The translations under genes and the position numbers were made by a program. The notes beneath the pieces are model-generated. The model saw nothing but the letters and a program-made list of their open reading frames with translations. It searched no databases and had not been told where the DNA came from. From Sphaerisporangium sp040683095 (GTDB taxonomy: Bacteria; Actinomycetota; Actinomycetes; Streptosporangiales; Streptosporangiaceae): 64,000 bases of DNA. Where the stretch lies: positions 53,044-117,043 of the forward strand of contig NZ_JBFBCI010000023.1 of assembly GCF_040683095.1 (NCBI RefSeq), in the 5' to 3' direction. Below, piece after piece: positions 8,639-17,545 of the stretch; within the stretch, counting starts at the first letter, position 1; every line of letters starts with the position of its first letter.

Positions 8639-10597
8639 TTAACCGATGTACGCGCAGTTGAGGAGAATGTTGATGCCGGGGCCGCCCACACACGAGTTGG
8701 CGCCGGCGCCGCCGTCGAGGAGGTCGTTGCCCTTCATGCCGATGAGGACGTCCTTGCCGTCACCGCCAAAGAGCAGGTCGTTGCCGTCGTTGCCAAGGAG
8801 CAGGTCATCGCCGCCCATGCCGAACATCGTCTCGGAATGTTCCCGGCCGGTCAGCGTGTCGTTGTAGGCCGAACCGAAAAGGATCTCGAAGTCGTTCAGG
8901 ACCTCGTCGTTCTCGCCGGGCATCCCGTTGCCGGACGAGCGGTTGAGGTTGACGTCGACTCCGGCGGTGGCGGAGCGGTACAGCAGGGCGTCGGTGCCAA
9001 GGCCGCCGTTCATGGAGTCCGAGCCGAGGCCACCGTCGATCACGTCGTTGCCCAGGTTGCCTTCGATCCGGTCATCGCCGTCGCCGCCGTAGACGGCGTC
9101 GTCACCCGCGCCGGCGTCGATGAAGTCGTCGCCGCCGAGGCCGCAGATGACGTCGTCGCCCCCGTAGCCGTAGATGGTGTCGTTGCCGTTCGAACCGTAG
9201 ATGACGTCGTCACCGGGAGTGCCGAGCACGGTGCCGGAGCCTGTGGTCGTGGCGAACTCGCCCGCGCAGTCCTGCGCCTGGTCGCGCAGGAGCACGCCCG
9301 GCAACCCGTTCTCGGTGCTGCCTCCGGCGGCGAGGAAGCGGCCGCTGCGGGACAGGACGGCGCCGGAGAACTTCTGCGGGAGGTTGTCCGCACCCGTCAG
9401 CGCCCGCTGGGTGCCGGTGGTGACGTCCCGCCACATCATCTGGGACGCCGGACCCGCGTAGAGGGCGTAATGGCCGTCGGCGGTGATGCGCGGCGTCTCG
9501 CCGGCGATCGTGCCGGTGGCGGCTCCCGTGCTGTCGGCGCTGACCAGGGTGGTGGTGCCGGTCTGCAGGTTGCGCAGGTAGACGTCCGGCAGGTTGTTGG
9601 TGTCCTGCGGCACCAACTGGTCCTTCGTCGTGAACACCATGGTGTCGCGGTTGCTGATGGTCGGCGGCGTCCAGATCGGCGAGCTGTCCGGAGCGCTGCC
9701 GGCGAGCCGGGTGTACTGCCCGTTCACCTGGTCGAGAACCGACAGCCGGGTCGACCCGTCGGTGTCCTTCCAGCGATAGGCGATGTACCGGCCGCCCGGG
9801 CTCACCGCCGCCCGGGGGCTGACGTACGCGTCATCCGGGGCCTGGGGATCCTTGAGCAGCCGGGTGACCCCGTTGCCGAGGTCGTGGTAGTAGAGGCGGT
9901 TCCCCGTCGTGGTCACGCCGGGAACCAGATTCGGGGCGGTCGAGTGGAATACCACGGTCCGCCCCCCGTCGAAGGTGGCACCGTCGATCTGGTTGTGGTC
10001 GTTGGCGCCGGGTGGCCGGCCCGTGCCGCTCACGTCCAGCCGGGTGCGGGCCCCGGTGGTGAGGTTCAGCGCGGTGACGTTGCAGCCACGACCGTCTTTG
10101 CAGGGGGTGCGGTACACGGCCTGCGTGCCGGTCTCGTTGAGGCCGACCAGGATTCCCGGCACGAACCGGGTCTTGCCGGTCTTCCGGTTGACCGCGTACG
10201 ACGCGTACCCGGTGAGACCGCCGACCTGGTAGGTCAGGGTGTAGCCGACCACGTGGTCGTCGGCGCTGATGTCGGCGCTGATCGCCGCGCTGATCGTGGC
10301 AGAGCCGGTGGCGCCGGTGGTGGCGCTGCCGGTCACCGCGGCCGTGGCCTTGTCAGGGGATGCGGCGGGGGGTTCGGCGGGGGGTTCGGTGGGGGACGGG
10401 GACTCCGGCGGGGTGTCGTCCGACGGCACGTCGACCGGCGTGTCGGGGATCTGGTAGAGCGTCGCGATCGGAAGGGGCAGGCTGCGGACGGTGTCGATGT
10501 CCGGCGCTTCGTCGTCGGCCGAGGCCGGCAGCGCGTGGATGGCTGTAACGGTCGTCAGCGTGGCGGCAAGCGCCAGCGCCCTCTTTCGTAACTTCAC
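8639..10597 (-). CDS. Secreted RTX calcium-binding protein with beta-propeller-like repeats
   Basis: A 652-aa predicted exported protein. The start is GTG 10595-10597 with AGGAGA 4 nt upstream, which gives a clean signal peptide (KLRKRALALAATLTTVTAIHALPASA). A Pro/Thr/Ala-rich linker (about residues 40-95) leads to a WD40/TolB-like region (residues 100-400) with repeats such as GGRYIAYRWKDTDG and DGHYALYAG. A C-terminal array of RTX nonapeptides follows (GGDDxI/L type, from about residue 430). These bind Ca2+ and fold outside the cell. The array is split by a DUF-like insert (SATAGVDVNLNRSSGNG) that often accompanies hemolysin-type repeats. No enzymatic domain is recognised and no type I secretion genes are nearby, so export is probably by Sec. 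Function is unknown. Confidence 0.8.
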   Translation of the reverse strand: MKLRKRALALAATLTTVTAIHALPASADDEAPDIDTVRSLPLPIATLYQIPDTPVDVPSDDTPPESPSPTEPPAEPPAASPDKATAAVTGSATTGATGSATISAAISADISADDHVVGYTLTYQVGGLTGYASYAVNRKTGKTRFVPGILVGLNETGTQAVYRTPCKDGRGCNVTALNLTTGARTRLDVSGTGRPPGANDHNQIDGATFDGGRTVVFHSTAPNLVPGVTTTGNRLYYHDLGNGVTRLLKDPQAPDDAYVSPRAAVSPGGRYIAYRWKDTDGSTRLSVLDQVNGQYTRLAGSAPDSSPIWTPPTISNRDTMVFTTKDQLVPQDTNNLPDVYLRNLQTGTTTLVSADSTGAATGTIAGETPRITADGHYALYAGPASQMMWRDVTTGTQRALTGADNLPQKFSGAVLSRSGRFLAAGGSTENGLPGVLLRDQAQDCAGEFATTTGSGTVLGTPGDDVIYGSNGNDTIYGYGGDDVICGLGGDDFIDAGAGDDAVYGGDGDDRIEGNLGNDVIDGGLGSDSMNGGLGTDALLYRSATAGVDVNLNRSSGNGMPGENDEVLNDFEILFGSAYNDTLTGREHSETMFGMGGDDLLLGNDGNDLLFGGDGKDVLIGMKGNDLLDGGAGANSCVGGPGINILLNCAYIG

Positions 10598-11295
10598 AAG
10601 ATCTCCTGAAGGAGTTGACGGGCTTAGTCGGCGGATGGCACAGGTGGACGCCGTCCCGGCGGAGCGCCGCGCTGACCGGTTGTCACGTGGTGATCCTCCA
10701 GCCGCACCGGCCAGGAACGGTCCAACCGGCCGGAACATTGCACACGTTGATTGGTAACAACGGCAGGAAACATGACGAAGCCAGGCCTTTCTCCGGCAGG
10801 AATGCCTAAATCCCCCATATGCCATTAACGCCGGGCGCATCTGGCCAGGACATTAAAGAATCAGGCAAACAGGCGAAAGGGGTGGCCGGGTAATTCGCCG
10901 GTATTTCACCAGCGGTTGGTCTCGGTGACCATGCCTGGTGGCCGCCGGCGAACCGGACGCCGCCCGCACCGATATGTTCACCTCGTAGACGCTCACAGTC
11001 GACGTCCATTCACGGTGGGCGCTCAAGCGGCTGTGGACGCCCCCGTGCACGGCCGCGCGGGCGGAGGGACGCGTCGCGTCCCGGGCTCGGGGTGGCGCGA
11101 CGGCGGAGGGGCTCGTTGGGGTCACTGGCGTTAAGTATGGTGACCTTCGCGCACCCCCACATGGGGGCGCCCCCCATGCCTCCGCGAGCCCACCTTCAGG
11201 CGCCCCCTCACCCGTCATCCCGTGACAGCGGCCGACACGATGACAGGACTTTCGTCGTTAGCGACACAAGTTCGGGTGAAATGCGGCTGAACATC
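10598..11295. other. Gene-poor divergent intergenic region
   Basis: This stretch separates the RTX gene from the large ThuA/DUF1080 gene. No reading frame has a convincing start and protein-like composition. The composition is less GC-rich around 10740-10900, fitting promoter DNA for the minus-strand RTX gene. The only distinctive element is the G-tract inverted repeat at 11154-11177, listed separately. Confidence 0.5.
11154..11177. promoter_or_regulatory. G-tract inverted repeats (CCCCC-N4-GGGGG)
   Basis: CCCCC-ACAT-GGGGG at 11154-11167 overlaps a second inverted repeat, ATGGGGG-CGC-CCCCCAT, at 11161-11177, so the middle G tract can pair with either side. In DNA form the first resembles the G-tract pseudo-palindromes bound by CsoR-family repressors; as RNA the two stems would be mutually exclusive. 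The role is open. Confidence 0.35.
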
Positions 11296-11450
11296 TTCAC
11301 ATCTCACCAAAAGTGCCTTATGTTCTGGGCAATCACCGCCTCTATGGAGGAGCTGTGAAGCGAAAGCCCATCCCACCAGCGACTTCCGGATGAGCGGAGA
11401 CGACCCACGTCACGGACGGCGGGCGGAGGCCGGATCAGACCGGCCTCCGC
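11296..11450 (+). promoter_or_regulatory. Attenuator-like leader: promoter, leader peptide frame and hairpin
   Basis: A candidate promoter, TTCACA at 11296 and TATGTT at 11319 with 17-bp spacing, is followed by a strong ribosome site (GGAGGAG, 11346-11352). A 12-codon frame begins GTG at 11355 and ends TGA at 11393 (VKRKPIPPATSG). Next comes a perfect 11-bp stem, GCGGAGGCCGG at 11423-11433 and its complement at 11440-11450, with a 6-nt loop. The next gene starts at 11581. The order promoter, leader peptide, terminator-like stem, gene is that of transcription attenuation. The elements are visible; the mechanism is inferred. Confidence 0.4.
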
Positions 11451-11580
11451 GCGGGCGGCACGATACCGCCGCCCGGCCGTGACCCGCCTGGGCCGCCCCG
11501 TGCGGACCCGAGGCTCGTCGCACTCGGCCCGGCCGATCCAACGCCGGGCCGTAAGGCACCACAGGAAAGGAAGGTCCGCC

Positions 11581-14500
11581 ATGCCCCCCAGGCGGCTGAC
11601 CGCTCGCACCAGCAGATGGATCGCGCAGATCTGCGCCTTACTCATTCCCCTCTCAGGCCTGACCGTGCTGGCCGCCCCCGCCCAGGCGGCGGCCGTCGAC
11701 CCCGCCGACTACCAGCGCGTGGAGATGGCCAAGGGGGCCGCCGACATGGGCGAGCCGATGTCCTTGTCCGTGCTGCCCGACCTGTCGGTGCTGCACACCT
11801 CACGCGACGGGACGCTGCGGCGCACCGACGCGCGCGGCGACACCACCATGGTGGGCGTCCTGAACGTCTACTCCCACGACGAGGAGGGGCTCCAGGGAGT
11901 CGCCGCCGACCCCGGCTTCGCCACCAACCGGTTCATCTACCTCTACTACGCGCCTCGCCTCAACACCCCCAGCGGCGACGCCCCGCTCACCGCCACGGAC
12001 TTCTCCGCGTGGAAGGGGGTGAACCGGCTCTCCAGGTTCACGGTCAAGCCCGACTGGACGCTCGACATGAGCAGCGAGGTCAAGGTGCTCGACGTGGCGG
12101 CCGACCGGGGCATCTGCTGTCACGTGGGCGGCGACATGGACTTCGACGCCGCGGGCAACCTCTACCTGAGCACCGGCGACGACAGCAACCCGTTCGACTC
12201 GGCGGGTTACTCGCCGCTCGACGAGCGGACCGACCGCAACCCCTCCTACGACGCCCAGCGCTCCTCGGCGAACACCAACGACCTGCGCGGCAAGCTCCTG
12301 CGGATCAAGGTCAAGCCGGACGGGACCTACGACATTCCGCAGGGCAACCTGTTCCCGCCGGGCACCGCGAACACCAGGCCCGAGATCTACGCCATGGGCT
12401 TCCGCAACCCGTTCCGGCTGACCGTCGACAAGCCGACCGGCATCGTCTACGTGGGCGACTACGGCCCCGACTCGAACAGCAGCGACCCGAACCGCGGGCC
12501 GAGCGGCCAGGTCGAGTTCAACCGGGTCACCGGCCCCGGCAACTACGGCTGGCCGTACTGCACGGGGACGAACACGCCCGCCGAGACCTACAACCGCTTC
12601 ACCTTCCCCTCCGGCCCCTCGGGGCCGAAGTACGACTGCGCCGGCGGGCCGACCAACGACTCGTTCCGCAACACCGGCCTGCGCCGGTTGCCGCCCGCCC
12701 AGCCCGCCTGGATCAGGTACGGCGGTGACGCCGGCTCGCCGCCGGAGTTCGGCGGCGGCTCGGAGTCCCCGATGGCCGGGCCGGTCTACCACTACGACGC
12801 CGCCCTGAAGTCCGCGGTCAAGTTCCCCCAGGACCTGGACGGCCAGTTCTTCGCCGCTGAGTTCGGCCGGAAGTGGATCAAGCCGATCGCCGTCAACTCC
12901 GACGGGACACCCGGCGCCATCGGCAACTTCCCGTGGACCGGCACCCAGATCATGGACCTGGCGTTCGGCCCCGACGGCGCGCTGTACGTCCTCGACTACG
13001 GCTCGGGCTACTTCGGTGGCGACGCGAACTCCGCGTTGTACCGCTACGAGTACATCAAGGGCCGCGACCGTTCACCGATCGCCGCCGCCAAGGCCGACAA
13101 GACCTCGGGCAAGATCCCGCTGACCGTGACGTTCTCCTCGGCCGGCTCCGCCGACCCGGAGGGGGCCGCGCTGACCTACGCCTGGGACTTCGGGGACGGC
13201 ACCACCTCCACCGAGCCGAACCCGGTCAAGACGTACACGACCCAGGGCCGGTACAGCGCGAAGCTCACCGTGAGCGACCCCGCCGGCAACACCGGCACCG
13301 CGAGCGTAGTGATCAACGCGGGCAACACGGCGCCCACCGTGGCCCTGGAGACGCCCGGCAACGGTGAGTTGTTCCAGTGGGGTGACACCGTCCCCTTCAC
13401 GATCAAGGTGACCGACGCGGAGGACGGCGCCATCGACTGCGCGAAGGTCACGTTGACCTACGTGCTCGGCCACGACAGCCACGGCCACCAGATCACCTCC
13501 AAGAACGGCTGCTCGGGCGCGCTGACCATCCCGCTCGACGGCGAGCACGACGAGGCCGCGAACATCTTCGCGGTGTTCGACGCCGAGTACACCGACAAGG
13601 GCGGCCTGACCACGCACGCCCAGCACATCCTCCAGCCGCGGCACCGGCAGGCCGAGCACTACTCGACCTCGTTCGGGGTCAACCCCATCGGCAAGGCGGC
13701 CGCGCACGGCGGCAGGACCGTCGGGGACATCAACAACGGCGACTGGATCGCGTTCAAGCCGTACGACCTGACCGGCGCCAGGGGGATCACCGCCCGCGTC
13801 TCCTCCGGCGGGAAGGGCGGCACCATCCTGGTACGCGCGGACTCCGCGACCGGCCCCGTGCTGGGCAAGCTGAGCGTGCCGGTGACCGCCAGCTGGGAGA
13901 CGTTCGTCGACGTCTCCGCGCCGCTGTCGATCGCTCCGGCCGGGATGACGCAGCTCTACCTGTACTTCAAGGGCAACGACGGCGCGCTCTTCGACGTGGA
14001 CGACTTCACGCTGACGGCCGCGCCGCCGAGCGGGGGCCCCGTCATCGGCCCCATCACCAGCACCGGCGGGCAGTGCCTCGACATCTCGAACGCCAACCCG
14101 GCCAACGGCACCAACGTGCAGCTCTACACCTGCAACGACACCGGAGCCCAGGTCTGGAGCGTCAACGGATCCACGATCCGGTCGCTCAACAAGTGCCTGG
14201 ACGTCGACGGCGGCCGCACCGCCGACAACACCCGGGTGCAGATCTGGGACTGCGTCGCCGGCGTCGGCGCGCAGGTGTGGACCATCGGCGAGGACGGCAC
14301 GCTGAAGAACCCGCAGTCGGGCAAGTGCCTCGACGGCTCGAACGCCGGGCAGATGGTCATCAAGACCTGTGACGGCAGCGCCGCGCAGAAGTGGACGATG
14401 CCGTCCAGCGGCACCGGCGGCGCCGAGGTCCTGGTCTTCTCGCGTACGGCCGGTTTCCGGCACGACTCGATCCCGGCCGGCATCCAGGCGATCAAGGACC

Positions 14501-16842
14501 TCGGCTTCAAGGTCACCGCGACCGAGGACCCGGGCGCCTTCACCGCCGCCAACCTCGCCAAGTACAAGGCGGTGGTCTTCCTCAGCACCACCGGCGACGT
14601 GCTCAACGACGCCCAGCAGGCCGCGTTCGAGTCCTACATCAAGGCCGGCGGCGGCTACGCCGGCGTGCACGCCGCGGCGGACACCGAGTACGACTGGCCG
14701 TTCTACGGCGGCCTGGTCGGGGCGTGGTTCGCCTCCCACCCGGCGATCCAGCCGGCCACCGTCAAGGTCGAGGACCGGGCCCACGCGGCCACCGCCCACC
14801 TCGGGCCCACCTGGAACCGCTCCGACGAGTGGTACGACTTCCGCACCAACGCCCGCACCACCGCCCACGTGCTCGCCACTCTCGACGAGTCGTCCTACTC
14901 CGGCGGCGGCATGGGTAAGGACCACCCCATCGCCTGGTGCAAGACCTACCAGGGCGGGCGGTCGTTCTACACCGGCGGCGGGCACACCGCGGCCTCCTTC
15001 GCCGAACCGGAGTTCCGCAGGCACCTGCTCGGCGGCATCAGCTACGCGGTGGGCGACGTCAAGGCGGACTGCCGTCCCGAGACCGGCTACACCACGATCT
15101 ACAACGGCTCCACCACGGGCTGGTCGCAGGCCGGGCCCGGCGGCTTCACCAACGCCGACGGCACCCTCACCTCGCAGGGCGGCCTCGGCATGCTGTGGTA
15201 CAAGGCGAAGGAGTACAACTCCTACTCGCTGAAGATGGACTGGAAGATGCGCGGCGACGACAACTCCGGTGTCTTCGTCGGCTTCCCCGCCTCCGACGAC
15301 CCGTGGTCGGCGGTGAACAACGGCTACGAGATCCAGATCGACGCCACGGACGCGCCCGAGAAGACCACGGGCGCGGTCTACGGCTTCAAGTCCGCGGATC
15401 TCGCGGCCCGCGACGCCGCGCTCAACCCGCCGGGGCAGTGGAACACCTACGAGATCCGGGTGGAGGGCGAGCGCCTGCAGGTCATCCTCAACGGCGTGAA
15501 GATCAACGACTTCACCAACACCGACCCCGTCCGGTCCCTGCAGCAGGGGTACATCGGCATCCAGAACCACGGCGACGGCGACGAGGTGGCGTTCCGGAAC
15601 ATCCGGATCAAGGAACTCGGCGCCACGACCGGTGACGTCACCGTCCAGGCCGAGGCCTGGACCGACGCCAACGGGGTGCAGCCTTACTGGCACACCCCGG
15701 CGCACGGCGGCACGGTTCTCGGCTTCGTCAACCCCGGCGACTGGGCGGCCTACGACGACGTGGACCTCACCGGCGTCATCGGCTTCACGGCGCGGGTGGC
15801 CTCACCCACCCCGTCCGGCGGCTTCGAGATCCGCACCGGCTCCCCGTCCGGGCCCGTGCTCGGCACCATCACCGTTCCGAACACCGGCGGATGGGAGACC
15901 TACGCCGACGTCTACACGCCGCTGACCAACGTGCCCTCCGGGAGCGCCAAGCTCTACCTGGTGTTCACCGGGTCGGACTTCGACGTGGACGACTTCACGC
16001 TCGTCCGCGTCCCGAAGGACACCAAGGCGCCGGTGACCAAGGCCGCCCTGGACCCGGCGGAGCGGCCCACCGGCTGGTACACGGCGCCGGTGACGGTCAC
16101 CCTCTCGGCCACCGACGAGGAGTCCGGGGTCGACTCGACGGAGTACAAGGTCGACGCCGGCCAGTGGACCGCCTACACCCGGCCGTTCACGGTCGGCGGC
16201 GACGGCACCCAAACGGTGTCCTTCCGGTCCAAGGACAAGGCGGGCAACCAGGAGGACGCCAAGAACGTCACGCTGAAGCTGGACGCCACCAAGCCCGTGC
16301 TGACCATCGGCGGGCTGAACGCCGACGGGAAGTACGGCGACAGCGCCCAGATCACCGTCAACGCCGACGGCAAGGACACGGGCTCGGGGATCGACACCGT
16401 GACCGCCACGCTCGACGGCGGGCAACTGCGGCTCGGCACGGCGCTCGACCTCACGTCCGTCGCGCTCGGCACGCACACCCTCAAGGTGACCGCCAAGGAC
16501 AAGGCGGGCAACACGACCGAGCAGACCCGGAGCCTGACGGTGACCACGTCGTTCGGCGATCTCACGACCCTGTTCGACAGGTTCGACGTCCAGGGCCCGC
16601 TCGGGAGCCAGCTCCGCAACTTCCTGGAGTCGGCACGTAAGAGCGCCGAGAAGGGCCACACCGACCAGGCGCTCCACCACCTGGGCAAGTTCCGGAGCAG
16701 GGCGACCGGCGTGGCCGACCCGGCGGCCCGGGCGGTGCTGGTCCGGGACGCGGACGCGCTGATCGTCCGCCTCGGCGGCGAGGCGTCCGCCGAGGGGATC
16801 GCCGCCAACAGCGGAGATATCCTCCCGGACATGGCGAACTGA
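11581..16842 (+). CDS. Secreted giant multidomain protein: sugar-dehydrogenase propeller, PKD, CBM6 x2, ricin-type, ThuA, DUF1080, FIMAH
   Basis: A 1753-aa exported protein; ATG 11581 has AGGAAGG upstream and is followed by a signal peptide ending APAQAAA. Domains in order: a six-blade glucose/sorbosone-dehydrogenase (PQQ-type) propeller (about residues 40-494), a PKD domain (495-580, YAWDFGDGTTS), an unassigned beta domain (583-690), CBM6 (690-813), ricin-type CBM13 (820-940), ThuA-like class I amidotransferase fold (949-1160, YAGVHAAADTEYDW) and DUF1080/3-keto-disaccharide hydrolase (1170-1346). A second CBM6 (1354-1476), Ig-like repeats (1480-1656) and a C-terminal FIMAH domain complete it. 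It probably oxidises or cleaves a 3-keto glycoside while held on an extracellular polysaccharide. The substrate is not evident; the fusion order is characteristic of actinobacterial ThuA proteins. Confidence 0.88.
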   Translation: MPPRRLTARTSRWIAQICALLIPLSGLTVLAAPAQAAAVDPADYQRVEMAKGAADMGEPMSLSVLPDLSVLHTSRDGTLRRTDARGDTTMVGVLNVYSHDEEGLQGVAADPGFATNRFIYLYYAPRLNTPSGDAPLTATDFSAWKGVNRLSRFTVKPDWTLDMSSEVKVLDVAADRGICCHVGGDMDFDAAGNLYLSTGDDSNPFDSAGYSPLDERTDRNPSYDAQRSSANTNDLRGKLLRIKVKPDGTYDIPQGNLFPPGTANTRPEIYAMGFRNPFRLTVDKPTGIVYVGDYGPDSNSSDPNRGPSGQVEFNRVTGPGNYGWPYCTGTNTPAETYNRFTFPSGPSGPKYDCAGGPTNDSFRNTGLRRLPPAQPAWIRYGGDAGSPPEFGGGSESPMAGPVYHYDAALKSAVKFPQDLDGQFFAAEFGRKWIKPIAVNSDGTPGAIGNFPWTGTQIMDLAFGPDGALYVLDYGSGYFGGDANSALYRYEYIKGRDRSPIAAAKADKTSGKIPLTVTFSSAGSADPEGAALTYAWDFGDGTTSTEPNPVKTYTTQGRYSAKLTVSDPAGNTGTASVVINAGNTAPTVALETPGNGELFQWGDTVPFTIKVTDAEDGAIDCAKVTLTYVLGHDSHGHQITSKNGCSGALTIPLDGEHDEAANIFAVFDAEYTDKGGLTTHAQHILQPRHRQAEHYSTSFGVNPIGKAAAHGGRTVGDINNGDWIAFKPYDLTGARGITARVSSGGKGGTILVRADSATGPVLGKLSVPVTASWETFVDVSAPLSIAPAGMTQLYLYFKGNDGALFDVDDFTLTAAPPSGGPVIGPITSTGGQCLDISNANPANGTNVQLYTCNDTGAQVWSVNGSTIRSLNKCLDVDGGRTADNTRVQIWDCVAGVGAQVWTIGEDGTLKNPQSGKCLDGSNAGQMVIKTCDGSAAQKWTMPSSGTGGAEVLVFSRTAGFRHDSIPAGIQAIKDLGFKVTATEDPGAFTAANLAKYKAVVFLSTTGDVLNDAQQAAFESYIKAGGGYAGVHAAADTEYDWPFYGGLVGAWFASHPAIQPATVKVEDRAHAATAHLGPTWNRSDEWYDFRTNARTTAHVLATLDESSYSGGGMGKDHPIAWCKTYQGGRSFYTGGGHTAASFAEPEFRRHLLGGISYAVGDVKADCRPETGYTTIYNGSTTGWSQAGPGGFTNADGTLTSQGGLGMLWYKAKEYNSYSLKMDWKMRGDDNSGVFVGFPASDDPWSAVNNGYEIQIDATDAPEKTTGAVYGFKSADLAARDAALNPPGQWNTYEIRVEGERLQVILNGVKINDFTNTDPVRSLQQGYIGIQNHGDGDEVAFRNIRIKELGATTGDVTVQAEAWTDANGVQPYWHTPAHGGTVLGFVNPGDWAAYDDVDLTGVIGFTARVASPTPSGGFEIRTGSPSGPVLGTITVPNTGGWETYADVYTPLTNVPSGSAKLYLVFTGSDFDVDDFTLVRVPKDTKAPVTKAALDPAERPTGWYTAPVTVTLSATDEESGVDSTEYKVDAGQWTAYTRPFTVGGDGTQTVSFRSKDKAGNQEDAKNVTLKLDATKPVLTIGGLNADGKYGDSAQITVNADGKDTGSGIDTVTATLDGGQLRLGTALDLTSVALGTHTLKVTAKDKAGNTTEQTRSLTVTTSFGDLTTLFDRFDVQGPLGSQLRNFLESARKSAEKGHTDQALHHLGKFRSRATGVADPAARAVLVRDADALIVRLGGEASAEGIAANSGDILPDMAN

Positions 16843-16863
16843 CCGGCCTGACATAGTGAGACG

Positions 16864-16905
16864 GTGGGCCCGTCACCCGGTCGTCCGGCCGGGTGACGGG
16901 CCCAC
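16864..16905 (+). terminator. Perfect 17-bp-stem terminator
   Basis: Arms at 16864-16880 and 16889-16905 pair perfectly over 17 bp (5' arm GTGGGCCCGTCACCCGG) around an 8-nt loop, 21 bp after the stop codon of the giant secreted protein. No U tract follows. Confidence 0.85.
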
Positions 16906-16978
16906 TGGCCAAGGCCCCGCTGAAGGCCGGCCGTGACGGTGTGACGCGCCGGAGCCGCCGCGGCGTCGACCCTCGTGC

Positions 16979-17269
16979 GGCAGCGGGCCGCCAGGCGAAG
17001 TCCTCCTCGGGAATCGAGGTCTCCCCGCGGAGCACGTCCGTGAGCCTGCCGTGCAACAGCCGCCACGGGTAGCGGTCGCGGTCGAGTTCCAGCGAACCCG
17101 GGCCGGTGACGCCCGCCGCCTCACGCAGGCCCGGCACGGCCCGGTAGCGGGTCAGGGCGAAGTCGTCACCGGTGGCCTCGCCGCGGACCATGCCGAGGCT
17201 CTCCAGGCAGTCCAGGAGCTTGTACAGGCGCCCGGGGACGACGCCCAACCGGGCCCCGAGCTCGGCCAC
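16979..17269 (-). pseudogene. Remnant of an O-methyltransferase-type dimerisation domain
   Basis: The minus-strand frame encodes about 95 residues (AELGARLGVVPGRLYKLLDC, then FALTRYRAVPGLR, then LHGRLTDVLRGETSIPEEDF). This resembles the winged-helix dimerisation domain at the N-terminus of small-molecule O-methyltransferases. A stop codon lies immediately upstream (TGA seven codons before the GTG at 17267-17269), so the usual N-terminal helix is missing. The SAM-binding domain is wholly absent; beyond AWRP the frame runs into arginine/proline-rich noise and the downstream gene's terminator. It appears to be a relic truncated at both ends. A short regulator-like protein is possible but less likely. 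Confidence 0.45.
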
Positions 17270-17466
17270 GCGGCTCTCTCGGGCTCATCCGCCGGGGGCG
17301 GACGCGCGCCGCGCGCCCGGATCGGGAGGCGCTGTCGGGGGTGCAATCGATTTGCGCGTGGGCGGGCCGCGGTTTTCGGTAAGAGTCTCGCCGTCTCCTA
17401 CCTGGTGATTCTTGGACGGCCGGGCGAACCGGCAGGTCATGGCGGCATCTCGATGATTTTCAGGGG

Positions 17467-17516
17467 TTGACGGACGTTCGTAGAACTGTAAAGTTTCTTT
17501 ATTGAGAGCGCTCTCA
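17467..17516 (+). promoter_or_regulatory. Promoter with LacI-type palindromic operator for the S1E protease gene
   Basis: TTGACG (17467-17472) and TAAAGT (17489-17494) are 16 bp apart. A perfect 14-bp palindrome, TGAGAGCGCTCTCA (17503-17516), starts 8 bp after the -10 box, where it would cover the transcription start. Its AGCGCT core is typical of LacI-family operators (CebR-like sites differ in the flanks). The gene starts 29 bp further on. Repression by a LacI-family protein is inferred; the LacI gene at 21294-22316 is a candidate. Confidence 0.65.
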
Positions 17517-17545
17517 CGCCAATCCCACCCCCCGTAAGGATCGTC

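Noticed and set aside
13072..15705. 877-codon minus-strand frame within the giant secreted protein gene
   Set aside because: Low-complexity composition and no start context; the plus-strand frame has continuous recognised domains.
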